Below are positions 12,230 through 26,445 of a DNA stretch of 64,000 nucleotides, piece after piece (position 1 is the stretch's first letter; each line of letters starts with the position of its first letter). The position numbers and the translations under genes were made by a program. The notes under the pieces were generated by a model. It was not told the origin of the DNA and did no database searches. It saw nothing but the letters and a program-made list of their open reading frames with translations. Origin of the DNA: Epinephelus fuscoguttatus (Eukaryota; Chordata; Actinopteri; Perciformes; Serranidae); assembly GCF_011397635.1 (NCBI RefSeq), contig NC_064764.1, positions 37,670,777-37,734,776 of the forward strand, written 5' to 3'.

Positions 12230-15200
12230 TCAGCTCGTCTGCTGTTGTTTATTTGACGCAGTGTTAGTGTCTGAACTGTCCGACTGACCGTCTCGTTCTT
12301 CAGGCTCAGAGGAAACATTGTCTGCTTGTGAATCTTCGACCTCCGGCTGGATCTGTTGTGAGTCTGCAGCACTCGCCGCTGCACCTCCATCCTCATTCTC
12401 CTCCGTCCCATCACCACCCACCGCCGCCGTCTCCTCTGTGTGCTCTGCCTCGTCCGAGCTCTCGTCCTCCATCACAAACAGGTTCTTCATGGAGTCTGCC
12501 ACGGCCTCTCTCAGCTCGTCCTCCGACTCCTCGAAATTCCTGATGACAGACAGGAAATTAAAATGGTCTTGCTAAAGTTCAAGAAGCAACGACGATGAAG
12601 GCTTTGGTGAGGAAACGGGCTTGTTGCTGAGGAGATAAGTTTAATGAAAAAAGTAATGATGACACTAACATCTGTGTATTAAACAGCTGTATCACTGAAA
12701 CATTATCCTCACTGACACTGACATAAATGATGGTGTTATAAATATATCCATAAGAAACTACGAGCTACAGAGAGCAGTGAACAGAGGGGAGTGTTCACTC
12801 ACGTGTCATCATCGTCTGACCTCGGCTCCAGACGCTCTTCATCCATCTCCACATCAGAGTCCTCCTCCTCTTCCTCCTCTTTCCTCTCTTCTTTTTCCTC
12901 CTCCTCCTCTTCTGCTCTGTCCTCTGAGTCTGACAGTAAACACAGTTCAGTGTGTCAGATGTTTCAGGAGTGACGTTGGTTTTATACTGCTGCCGACTGT
13001 CGATCAGTCAGAAGTGAGTGTGAGTGAACTCTGACCTGCAGTCACTGAGTCCAGAGTTGATGAAGTGAGTTCAGCCTCAGCGAGAGCGTTCAGCAGGGTG
13101 TTGGGGGGAGCGTCCACCCACTGCCTGCGACCTGCTGCCTCCTCACCTGAGGGGGGCGGGGTCAGGAGACATATATGGGTCCCATACACTGCACTGTAAC
13201 AGTCAAGTTTCTCAACAGGATTTCTTCATGAAAGCAAATATTTATCAAAATGTCAATTTCATATTCCTTCAAAGTCAGAGAAGAGAGGAAAGCAGAGAAC
13301 AGCACAAATCAGAAAAATAGTGTAACCGAAGAAAATAAACTTTAAATTTGTGGTGAAGCTCTGGTTGTTGTAAAAAGTTAAATACAGAGGAGATTCATTG
13401 ATGAATTAATTAACTAACTAATATATGATTTAAATACGTTGCACTGCACCTTGTTCAGCCTCGACCACTGTATTGTAGACGGAGTTGACGTCCATGTTGG
13501 CGAGTGCGTCCAGCAGAGTCTGAGGAGTCCTCTGGCTCCACCCCCTCCTCACCTCCAACCAATCCCTGAGCTTCAACTCCTCCCCTACCCGGAAGCTCAG
13601 CGTCTGGTTCAGAGGGTCCACTTCCTGTGTGAGGAGTCGGGGACAAGATGAGAGAGAAACAGAAGAAGAAGAGGAGGTGTGAAGGAGAAACAGAGAGAGT
13701 TACTACTCACCTCCTCCTCCTTTTGTCTTCCATCACCCACCTTCTCCTCGTCTTCCTCTCTCTTCTCCTCCTTCTCTGCTTCCTCTTTCACGCCTTCGTC
13801 ATCTAACCGGATCTCAAACATGATTCCCTTCTGCAGGAATGACAAACACAACAAACAGATGACAAACAAAACTAGAAAATTTCTCATGACATTTTGAGCG
13901 CACCTGATAGTGGCACCCTGATGCTAATATTATTGGTACTTAGTGATGATTAATCACCAAATAATATAATCAGAGAGAAAAGACTCTGCCATACGCATTG
14001 ATGTCACATTTATGCGAGCTCCACAGCAGGTTGGAAAACTAGCACTGTCAGCGTTCTTTCATGAATTCCTGGTCTCAGTTTATACAGGACTAATAGTAAT
14101 ATAGAGCCTCAGTGAGCCAAATGTGTAAGTGTGTTTGATCACAAACCAGCTTCGATGACTTTAGGTGAACAGCGGGCTGAAAACTGAGCTGCTTATTTGG
14201 GGTTCATTAAACTATTCTACATTAAATACTCAAATGTTCTGAATCTGGACAGACAGTCAAAAAGCTGACTTCAAGACAGGTCTTATTCTTGAGTAAAGAC
14301 ATCAGCTGAGTGTCTGAGCTGAATATTTAGGGTGAATCCTGATTCACCCCTTCGCCCTTCGCCTTAGCCTTACCACTCGAAAATGCGCGTGCCTGTGTAG
14401 GGGTAGGGGTGTCCCAATTCTCTTACCGTCGAGGGTTAGGGCCAAGGGGAGGGCTAGATAGCCCTTCAAACGGAGATTTTCCAGACCCACACTCCAAACG
14501 GAGGGCTAATGATGGTGAGAGACGCGTGAAAAGAGGCCCACAGATGTAAGTTTTTCTTTGTTAATAAAGGTGTAAAAATTGCGACAACCATTGAATTAGC
14601 TTGGTTTTATGTTGTTTCAGTGTATTTTAAAACTTTTACTTTTAACAAGCATGTCAAAAAAGTTTGCAGTAACACTACATAATACGGCCCGTGTCTTTAG
14701 TGTGTACCTCCCGTTCACTTCCCGCACGTATTTCCCCGTGTTTTACAGTATAACTAGGCTGCTTCTTAGAGCGTACCTCCCGTTCACTTACGTCCTACTT
14801 TAAAATAAATATAAAATAATATTTAATAATATATAATATAATATATAATATAAAACAGAACAGAAATACCAGAAACAAGATTTTAGTATGATGATTTATT
14901 CGAGGAAAAGAAAATACTACTAAATTGGGTGGGGAAAAAATACAAACCCTTGTAAAATAATCTAGTCACTCTGGTGCAAAAAAACAACAATAAACCATTT
15001 ACACATCCCTGACAAGCTTATAGACATTTTCTGTGTGCATCAATGAAAACTACAAACTATAGACAATATCTGTGTGCCGGCTTGAAGTGGTGTCCCAATT
15101 CTTAGGGGGATATTTCAAGCCCCTAGTCACTGACACTCTGTTTGGAGGGGCAAGGGGTAGGGGTAGGGCTGAAAAAGAGAACTGGGATTCACCCTTAGTG

Positions 15201-18200
15201 TGACCTCACCTTGTCTTTGTGTTTCCTCTCCAGCGCTCTCCTCTGATCTCTGGTCTCCTCTCTGATCTGCCTCAGAGCTGCTTCTACGTCCTGCAGCAGG
15301 AACGAGACACACTATCAGAGACTTTAGTTTTTTATTGATTGTTGTTCGGGGGATTCAGAGCTTGCTTACTCATGCTTTCAATTAAAAACTTTTTTTAAAT
15401 TTTATTGAAAAAATTTCAACAGATGTGTGCTGTTCAACTTTTAATCAAAACAATGATTTTATTTCACAAATATCAGCACGATAATTTACCTCTTATAATG
15501 ATTTATTATTGGTCTTATTAATAACAAAATAATCCTTTAAGAGTATCTAGAAAGAAGAAGTATAAGAGAAGTATTTTTTTGTGTCGTTGTTAAGAAAAGT
15601 GCTGTATAAATAAAGTTTATTATATTATTCATGTACTGCTGGAGTATTAAAGGTCAGAATGGGTGTGACTCAGCTGATTACCTGTACAGGTGAGGCTCTC
15701 TGCTCTCTGGGTTTCTCCACCACAAAGGTTCCATGTTTGTGTTGTGGCTGCGGCTGACACATGACAGAATGAACATATGTTAGTGTTTCACTTTGTCGGG
15801 GCGGGAATAACTTCACAATGAACAGGGTTGGTGTTCTCTGAGCTGACAGGAGGAGCTGATGGCGTCTGTTCTCAGTGTGTTGATTCAGACAGGTTAACAT
15901 GACAGGAAGAGGAGGATGAAATATGTAATGTGTGTGTTCCTGTTTAATTTAGCTCATCTTTCAGGATGATACTTTAACCACAAAGAAATGACAGGATATG
16001 GACGGTAACAGACATTCTGCAGGACAAAGACTACGACCTCACAGGGCGTGGAGACAAAGTAATACTGTACTGTCTGGCTTTGAAGAGCGTCAAGGTGGTG
16101 GTGAAAATATTCTAAATTTAGCGTACACTTAAACTGCAGTCGATTATTTAAGAGCCTTAAATACATTTTGCTGCTTCCCCTGTCCACAGCAGTGCACTGT
16201 TCAGCTTCTGTTGTGGTACTCCTGCCAGCTTCTCCAAATTGCGGGTATCCCGACTGACACCCAGTGTATGTACAGTAACACACTGACTGTGGAGAAACAG
16301 AACTATCCCTATAAGGTCCATCCAGACAAATCCACGTACAGGTCACCTGCCATGCAACAGATTATGAGATACAGAGGGCTGCAGATATTGTCCTCTAAAA
16401 TCAGACTGCTGCACGAACACCTGAGGTGGAATAAAGTGCTCGTACCTCTACTTCAGCTCTCAGTCTCATCTGTCTCATCTCCTGGTGATACTGCTGTCTG
16501 ATGGCGTCCAGCTGACGCAGGTACTCCTGGCCACAGAGACACAGTATGAAGTTACAGCAAATATAAATAAAAACATTTTACAGTTGTACTGAAGTACAGT
16601 ACTTAACTAGATGTATGTAGTAGCTCTCCACCTCGTTAAAGACAACATGTGGTTCAAAACTCTCCTACCTGCTGTCCCTCCTGCCTGCTGTCCTGAGGTG
16701 TGTGTCCTACCTGCTGTCCCTCCTGCCTGCTGTCCTGAGGTGTGTGTCCTACCTGCTGTCCCTCCTGCCTCCTGTCCTGAGGTGTGTGTCCTACCTGCTG
16801 TCCCTCCTGCCTGCTGTCCTGAGGTGTGTGTCCTACCTGCTGTCCCTCCTGCCTCCTGTCCTGAGGTGTGTGTCCTACCTGCTGTCCCTCCTGCCTCCTG
16901 TCCTGAGGTGTGTGTCCTACCTGCTGTCCATCCTGCCTCCTGTCCTGAGGTGTGTGTTGGTGTACAGATGGTTTCACTTCCTGCTCCTGACCTCCAGGCT
17001 TCCTGTTGCGTTCAGCTGTAGACGGACGCAAACCCTGACAATCAAAGAGGAAAGGTCAAAGGTTACAGCTGTGTCGGAGCTGGGTATGATGGGAAATTAC
17101 CACCAACACCAAGAGTTTATTTGTTTCATTTTTATTTTATCTGCGCTTTCAAATTCTGCACAGTGACTTTTAACGTCTCTTTTTAATGCTGCAGTCTTGT
17201 GATCACTTCTGTCATGTGTCAGTTAGTTTTCTCCTTCACAGGTTTCTGAATGTTACTCTGAGTGTGAACAGCAAGTTTACTTCCTGTTGTGGTTTTGTGC
17301 GACCCCAATGATGTTTACAGGTTTGAGTCATGATCCTGTGAACAAACCGACATTAAAAAACCTGTTGATTTAACAAGAGCAACCTACAACAACAAAATGT
17401 CTTCAGTCTTCTCTTTCAATCCAGACAATCCAGATTCTTCAGACACATTTATGACTTGTCTTATTACATGTGTTGAGTTAAAGTGTTCCTACAGTGTGGG
17501 ATTTATCTAAACTAAGGCTAAAATCACAGATCTGATAATTCAGTGATCAGAAACGTGTTGCAGACTCAGTATGTGTGAGATGGTGAAGCTGCTGAGCTTC
17601 TTCCTACCAGCTGTTTCTCTGCTCTCAGTTTGTACAGGTTGGCCTCGTGTCTCCTCTGCATGTATTCATTACGAGCTGCAGCCACACTGACAGATACAGA
17701 GACGTGGTTAAAATTGTTATTGACATACTGTTCTTGAACTCCATGATGACAATAAATCAGAAATTAATATACTGGGAAAACACTTCAAGGTCCAGTGTGT
17801 AAGATTTAAGGAGATTCAGTGGTGTAAGTTTTTAAGGGTGGCTAAAATACGTTGTGTTGCTGACCCCTCCACAGCAGTACATTGCTTAACTACCATGTCA
17901 GACTCCCGCCTGTTTCTCCAAACTGGAGGCGTGCTGACTGACATCTACTGTAAATAATATACTGTCTATGGATAAGTACCTCACACAACCCTACTTGAAA
18001 AAATCTGAACCATCTCTTTAAGACTGGAAACAAGGGGAAACAGATGCTGGTAGGCTTTTTGTTTTACTTTGGCCAGACTAGCTGTTTACCTCATTTTCAG
18101 CCTTTAAGCTAAGCAAAGCTAACATCTCCATTATCACTGGATATATGGTAGCGATCCAGCAAGAAAACAAAACCAAAAAACAAAAAACTGTTAAACTTTT

Positions 18201-21200
18201 CTTTTAAATCAAACACATGAAGAGCAGCAGTTAGCTGCTAGCTGCAGGTAGACTGGTGGGTAACGAGTTTGCTGGGAAGATAAAAATGAGACTCAGCTAT
18301 CCAACTATCATGATGATATCCTCGTATATGTAGCTCTGAAACAATTATGAAAATTAATCACACGACTAATCGATAAATTTAGTCATTTTTAGCCAAATAT
18401 TACATAATTCCCGCTTCTCAAAAATGAAGAATTCCTGTTTTTTCTTTCTTTTACATCATCACGAATTGAAGATCTTTGAGTTTTGGAGCGTTGATCAAAC
18501 GAAACAAGCACACTGAAGATGTAACTTTAAGTTCTGAGAAATTGGGAAATACGTTTGTCACTACTTTCTGACGAGTAGTTTCTTAAGCTAAAAAAATAAT
18601 CCACAGATAAATCTATTATGAAAACAATCATTAGTTGCAGGTCACTCACATCCTGTACGGTTCCACAGCATGGTCTTCACATTGTTCCTTCTCTCTCTCC
18701 TGAGGAGGAGGAGAAGGAGGAGGAAGGACGTCCTCCTTCTTCCTCCTCTGGAGGGCGTCCAGCTGGGCGTAGTAGTGCTTGTACTGGCCGACCGGCTGCT
18801 GTCCATTAAACCTGCATCAATAGCTTTAGGTCAAAGTCCGAATGTAAAGGTCATCATGACGTCACTGATGACTGAGGGAGACTTTCATTCATGGAGTGAA
18901 GAGGTTGAATATGTGAGACGGTCTGAATGTGACTCACCTCTGGTTCTGCAGTGCTGCAGCTTCTCTGTCTGCAGCTCTGTGACAAAAAGGCTGAGATCAT
19001 AAATAAATGGATTAGATCAATAATCATAATTTCACACACTTGGCAGCTTAGTTTTGTACAAGAGCTTACATTTATGATTTCAGCTGTTCCTGAGCGTCTC
19101 TGCAGCACACTGTACACACTTAAAGTTCCTAATTTCTCAATTAAATCAAGACTAATTATTGACAAACTTAATAACCTTAAACATTAACTGCTATCTTAAA
19201 GGATTTTGGAGAGATTTATGAATGAGCTGTGACCTGATGTACTCTCTGATGATATCTGAGAAATAAGAACTCTTTCAAATTTTGGGAAATACATTTTTTT
19301 TTAAGAGTTTGTTTACTTGATGACCATGGCGGCTGTCATGTGACAGGACTGCAAGTGGCCAAAGGACAGTTAGTTCCACAGAGGAAAGTAAAATAAGATG
19401 AAATCAAGATAAATTTTTGTTAAATCAATAATATGCAGCTCATCTTTCCTTTAAATGTACAGATAATTAGAAAAACAACATTTTATATTGTTTACTTGGT
19501 GTGTATTCAGATATCAGCAAGCTAACATAGCCTGGGATTTTTTTTAAATTGTGACTGTGAATTGAGAATGTTATTTCCATCACTTTGTTTATTGTGATGA
19601 AAAAGACATATGGTCATGAAAATGCCAATGGCAGTGTGATATTACCAAAATATTGTATCAATAAACTTCTCTTAATATGTGTTTGACTGTCTAGAAATGT
19701 TCAGACTGAAATGGATCATAGTTGGAAAGATGAGAGGCAGGGTTCACCCTGGACAGGTCACCAGACTATCACAGGGCTGACACATAGAGACAGACAACCA
19801 TTCACACTCACATTCACACCTACGGACAATTTAGAGTCACCAATTAACCTGCATGTCTTTGGACTGTGGGAGGAAGCCGGAGCACCTGGAGGAAACCCAC
19901 ACTGACAGAGGGAGAACATGGAAACTCCACACAGAAGGGCTCCTCCACCCTGCGGTTTGAACCAGGTACCCTGCTGCTGTGAGGCGTCAGTGCTAACCAC
20001 TGCACCAGTACCATATACACTTAAACATGGGAAAAAACAGCAACCAGAGGGTCCAAATCCTGGACTGTGTTTGTATATATGGCACTTGTGGTGTCTAACT
20101 ATTATCCTTGTTATTACTTTGTAGGGGGCGGGGCTGTAGACTCTGAGTGGGACCCTCCAGTCTGGTTTAGCAGGAAGTCTCTTTGCAGCAGCTCCAGGTC
20201 TCTCTGCTGCTCCAAACTTCTGCTTCTTCTCTGGAGAAAAGACGAGGCTCAAGTTAGAACAACCAAAAATAATCAGAGTCACTTTGTCTCCTGTCAGTGC
20301 ACCGGTACTTTTACTTTTGAATTTCCATTGCTTTCGCTTTCTGCTCCTTCCTGTCCAGTGATAACCACGTATCTCCAGATGTGTTGATGTTGAATGTTTG
20401 TGATAAACTGAAGGATGAAATCTTCCTCTATCTGCTGCTAAATAAACTCTTTAAAACTCTTGGACCAGCTGGAAAAATCTGTCGTCACAAAGCTGGAAAC
20501 AGGCTCTCTTTCTGACTTTTTACAGATTTGTGGTTCTCACAGGACAGCCACGCTACAAACATGTGATGATCTTATAGAATCTGAGGCATCGCTGTAGATA
20601 AACTACCCAACAGTATGTAAAGGAGTTCAAGTGAGCACAACCTGAAACATATACAGCAGGAAAATGACACATTCATGCAGCAGGAAAAGGTTTTAAACGC
20701 AGTGCTGTCACTTTTACTGGAGTAAAGGCTGCTGTATAAATATGTGACATGTGCACCCATAGGTGGCATGAGTTTCCTGTTTACTTCTGCTCTTCCTGCT
20801 CGTGTTCTTCTGTCTGAAACAGTTTCAAAATGCCTCAAAGTTTGGATGAACTCATTTGAGTTTATTGTTCAGAGGAATAAAAGAGATGCAGAACATGAGA
20901 TCTGTCAGAGCAGAGAGAGATGAAGATAAATGAGTTATGTAACCATTGTTAAGCAGCAGACACTCCCTCAATGATTCAAGACTTTGTGTTCTGATGTTAC
21001 CAAAACACAAAGTGTGCCAGAACGTGACGCCATCGGCCAGTCCAATCAGGACTCAGCGATACGACCGAGGATGGAGTCGTGTTTCCCTGCAGTTTATCAC
21101 AAGTGTTGAAAAATGGCAGCTGGAGTGGAGCCAGCAGCGACACTGTGGGATCAGGCTGGTGTAGGGTCACGGAACGACCACCAGGTGGCGCCACAATCCA

Positions 21201-21410
21201 CGTTCAACACATCTGATCAGACCTGAGACCAGCTGAAGGTTCAGTTTCTGTCTCTGCTGCTGTTTCAAATGTGTGTGTGGTGTTACCTCCTGCTGCTGCT
21301 GCGGGTTTAGCAGCCTGAGACGCTGCCGATCTGTTTCGATGCAGCACCGTGTGGCTGAACTCCTCCTGCATCACCTGCACACACAGGAAACCACACACAC
21401 ACACATACAT

Positions 21411-21445
<35 letters not shown>

Positions 21446-24400
21446 AGAGTTATTCTAGTCTTGTATGTTTCATTAGTTTTTCTTTCTATTTTGCTTTTAA
21501 TTTATGTTTTCAGTTTAGTTTTTGTTAGTTTCATTATTAGTTTTAGTCTGTTTTTATCTCAATACATGGAGGGTTTGTCAGAAGAAGGAACTAAGAAGTT
21601 CAGAGAAGGTGTTACAACACAAACACAACATTTTGTGAGGGCAGTTGAGTCACAGACATGTAGACAACCCAGTCTGAGTACACCTCCTCATGTTGCTGTG
21701 TTGACCAGTGTCACCAAATTGACACTAAACTAAAACTAAAAACATCTCCAATATTCTGTGCAACTATTTAAACTGTGCAGTATTTATCGTCTCTTCAATG
21801 TATATATTCAACATACAGTGCACATAACTGTACATATTTCTTATGTTACACTCATTCTATTCTTGTTTTATTCTATTGATGTATATATTGTAGTTACATT
21901 TTCACACTCACAGCTTCAGCACAGTGACAATATATATTCTATTTCAGTATTTGAATTTATCATATCTTAAGTAGTGGTGTTAGAAACAGTAGCATAATGC
22001 ACATTTTATTTTCATTTTAAAATAAAATTGAATTGAATTTCCCCCCTGGGGGATCACTAAAGTATATCTTATCTTAATGCACATTTCATATCAACTTTAC
22101 TTTATTTACTGCTTTATATTTATATTTTTATTTATTCTTACTTCTTATAATTCTCTATTCTTTACATTGGAGTGAATGTAAAGAATCATAATTTCCCCTC
22201 TGGGATAAATAGTTTTTCTGATTTTGATATATTTTTATCTTATTGTAGTTTTGTCAGTAAACAATATTGTCTCAGTTAGTTTTATTTTTTTTCTGAAGTC
22301 TAGTTTTTATTTTTATTTCAGTGAACTACACTGTTTTTTCACAACTAGTTTTAGTTTTAACAAACTATAATAACCTTGACACATACACAAGTTTATAAAT
22401 CTATACTTCTGAGGAACCCTTATTTATGGAGGCAAATACTAGTCACAGAGATTTGAATATTGAAAGCAACTGAAAACTAAATGTAGACATTTAAACATGA
22501 TACTGCCCTAAATGTTTCTAATGTTTTGGAGGGGGGGAACATATATAATGGAGCACAGTTCGACTTTACCACGAACAGTGAGCTCAGTATTCATCGTATA
22601 GTTGAATTAACACCTCTTGGAAAGTGCCAACAAAAACTGGTTTACAATCTTCTTAAATGTAGAACTCAAAGGTTCAGTGCGTAGGATTTAGGGGGATATA
22701 CTGTCAGAAATATAATCAGTATGTTTTTTTTAGTGTATAATCACCTGAAAATAAGAATTGTGCTTTCTTTCCCTTTGAATGAGCTGTTTATATCTATGTA
22801 GGGAGCTCTTCCTCGACTACAGAGATCACCATGTTGCACTGTCATGTTTGTACAGTAGCCCAGAACGGACAAACCAAACACTGATTCTAGAGAGGGACCT
22901 TCATGTTTTCATGTCAGCCACTGTGGTTAGCAGCCCCTACGTGTCAAGAAACACTGGAAAAGCACAAGATTTTTTTTAAGGTGAAACTGCTTTATTCAGT
23001 GTTTTTCTGGTTTTAATCAGCTGGTCTGTTTGTTTCAGACAGGAAGAGACTCTGTGGATAATTCAACTCCCAGGAAAAAACTCCTCAACATCTGGATCTT
23101 AAGTAATCAGAGTAAAAAGGTGAGCACAGATAAGCAGGTGCTTTAAGAGCTGTCCATCTCAGACGTGCCAAACAGCATCAGAGAAACACTGATTTGTTAC
23201 ATTAAACTGTTTTATTCAGTGTTTCTACCGGTTTAAATTATCTGGCCTGTTTGTTTTAGAGAGATAAATAGTGACCTTTTCTGTTGGCATTTTAAATCTG
23301 AGTGGCGTCCGTATCACTTTCAGTGCATCTGTGCTGTTAAGTCTGGTGGATTTCCATGAGACTTCTCACTGTGTTGACAATTTAATTAACACATGAGTGA
23401 ATCAGATTCGTTACCTGTGGGTCCAGGTGTTTGCTGATGTGCTTCTCCAGGAAGGGACGCCTGAGGACAGAGCTGACCGAGGGACGGTCCCGAGGGTTGA
23501 CCTAACAAAACAGTGTATGTGTGTGTGGAATAAACATGAACACTGAATTTCATAATAATTCAATCAATTAATGATTATTTGTACAGCCCAAAAATAAACC
23601 TCATCAACAAGAGAGTCACTTACTGACTTTATAATGACACAGGTAGTGATGAGCATCATGGCTACTTTACATATAACACACTGTGAGACACTTTGTATAC
23701 ATTGACTAACGGCAGTGAGGTGGTTGTTCAGAGGTTATCTGGTGGATGTGAGGCTGTTCACTGACTGGTTCCTGTAAACATGTGAATGATGTACTTCCAC
23801 TGGCAGCCTGTTTTATCTGCCTGACTGTCTGCAGCAGACAATAGGAGCTTCAGACGACCCCTACGCTGGGTTCAGACTACATGATAACAGCCTGATTATA
23901 GCCTGACACGTCGTACAGTGAGTGTCAGAAGCGATGATCCATTGTTTTATCTTGTGTAGTGTGTCATAGTTGATGACAACCGACGCTGCGTCTGAGACAT
24001 CCCATGACGTCCCAACAGAAAGTCTAGCATGTTTTATTTCTATTTGTCATTCACGACTTCTCCCGTCACAGCCGTCACTTTGAACAATAGAAAGACAGAG
24101 CGATCTGCTGCCGTGGAAACTGTACGGCTACAACAGCCCAGCCTATTTGATATTTCCTGTAGAGAAGTTATCACACAGAGTAAAAAGGGAAAATGATGAT
24201 GTGAAACAGCAGAGGCACTTCATCAACCTGCTGAGTACTGCTGTTAGCATCAGGCTAGCAGAGAAAACTAACTCTTCATAATGGAGGATATAAAGAAATG
24301 AAATTCACAGATACAGTGTGGGCTTTTACTCACCACAACTGCAGAGGCTACCAGCTTAATTTGAAACACACTACATGAGAAGCCGCCGTTATTTCTCATT

Positions 24401-26409
24401 TCCCCTGTATTTTATATTTTCATTTTTAATCCGCTCCTGTTTGCCCTGTTAAATTTGATGCATTGCACCGTCGTTTCAAACTCAGCACTTCCTGTATCCG
24501 TTAAAATTAAAAGCCTATTATTGTTTCGTTGGAGAGAATCTCCTCATGTTATAAAAAAGGTTTTTGTTGTGAAACATTTACAGGAACTTGTGGTGGAGGA
24601 TTCAGTGACTGTCATAATTTTCATGCAGTACTTCAAATGTAGCTCCGCCCATCCGGTGGCACTTTTTACATTACTACAAAAACAGTTCGGCTGGGACATG
24701 CACAGACACAGTGACTGACGTAATAATAATAAAAATATGACAGGAATAATCCCGTAACATCACGCACATTGTGACAGATGACCAGCGTTGAGTGGTTGTG
24801 GACCAACATGTAGTCTGTCACGGCAAGATTTTATGACTTCATAGTCACCTAATCTGACATACAAACAAATATGTTGTGTAGTCTGAACCCAGCACTAGAT
24901 ACACCAGCAACCTCTGACACTTCTCTGATATCCACACACTGTAAAGAAAAATAAATAAAGAGTGTCTGACCTTGAAGAGTTGGGTGACCAGCAGGCGAAG
25001 GTCGTAGGAGTAGTGGCTGGGCACTGGGTTGTAGCGCCCCCTGCAGATTTTACTGACCAGCTGCCGCAGACTGCTGCCCTCAAACTGCAGGTAGACAGAA
25101 TATAAGTCCTGCACTGAAACCTTTACTTAAAGGGTAAGTTTGGTATCCTTCAACCTGGCTCCTATTTTCCATGTTTTTGTGTCTAAGTGACCGATGGGAA
25201 CAACATTGTTTGAAACTGGTCCAGTATTAAGAAAGAGACAGCACTGCAGCTGGCAGCTGTGAAACAGGATGGCCACACCATCAGTGTTCGTCCTCTAAAA
25301 GTGTTTGTTTTGTCACAGAGAGGCTCAGATTGTTATTTTTAGTGTCTCACAACATCATAGAGATGATCCCCTACAGATAAAGACCTTTTGGTTAATGAGT
25401 AAGATCCTTTTTGTTTCACCAGACACAGCGCCTAAATCACCCACCAGACTCCATTTGGATAAACAGTAATTTTATCATCATAAAACACACTTCATTCGAA
25501 GTTGTCAAAAACAAAATAAAACTAAAAAAACTTCAATTCCCATGATTAATATCCCATTAAGAGAAGTCATCTCAGCTTAACAGTAATTTAAGAGCACTGG
25601 GTGCATTTTCATGGTCATGAATAACCTGTTTATGATCGGGTTTTTGGAGAACCCCGTTTATGTGTTTGAGCGTGTTAACCTATATTCCGTTCATGAGAAA
25701 CCCAAATATGCTAGCTGGAGTACTCTGACAGAATCTGGGGAATATGGATGACCATATTTCTCCATGCTCATGTAAACGCCATATCCCGAATATGACTGTA
25801 ACTGGGATAAGCTTTATGGTAAATGGACTGCACTTGTATGGCGCCTTTCTAGTCTTAAGACCACTCAAAATGCTTTCACACTACATCACATTCACCCATT
25901 TACACACTGGTGGCTGAGGCTACCATGTATGGTGCCACCTGCTACTCAGTAACCATCCACAAGCTCTCACACTGATGGAACAGCCATCAGGAGCAATTGG
26001 GGATTCAGTGTCTTGGATACTTTGACATGCGGAGCCGGGGGTTCAAACCACCGATTCTCTGATTAGAGGACAAACCATGAACAGGTTATTACCTCCACCA
26101 AGATGGTTATGTTTTCGCCGGCGTTGGTCTGTTTGTCTGCAAAATAACTCGGAAAGTTCTGAACAGATTTTGATGAAATTTTCAGGAAAGGTTGATAATG
26201 GGACAAGGAACAGATGATAAAATGTTGGTGGTGATCGGTTGAAGCGAAGTGGATAAAATAATAAAATGGCGGGAAATCCGAGCTGCTTGGCGGAGATCTG
26301 CGCTCTCCGAGTGCTCTAGTTCATACCTATGTTATTGCGCTCATGAAGTTTGCTACAGAGCTAATGTTAGCATTAGCTGAGTGTTAGCAAAGCCTTGGAG
26401 ACTCCAGCT

Positions 26410-26445
<36 letters not shown>

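Noticed and set aside
12318..12575. Serine-rich plus-strand frame
   Set aside because: Antisense to the acidic last exon of NEK5, whose GAG/GAC/GAA codons generate it.
16665..16960. CRISPR-like direct repeats
   Set aside because: Units are contiguous 42-mers with no spacers, inside a vertebrate coding exon; this is a minisatellite.
16611..17166. Two plus-strand frames made of [18 protein letters not shown] and [18 protein letters not shown] repeats
   Set aside because: Shadows of the 42-bp minisatellite. NEK5 exons on both sides are on the minus strand, and the minus frame continues exon 15 in phase.
19758..20282. 174-codon minus-strand frame as one exon
   Set aside because: Only 20118-20230 is NEK5 coding; the rest runs through the donor into a dispersed repeat.
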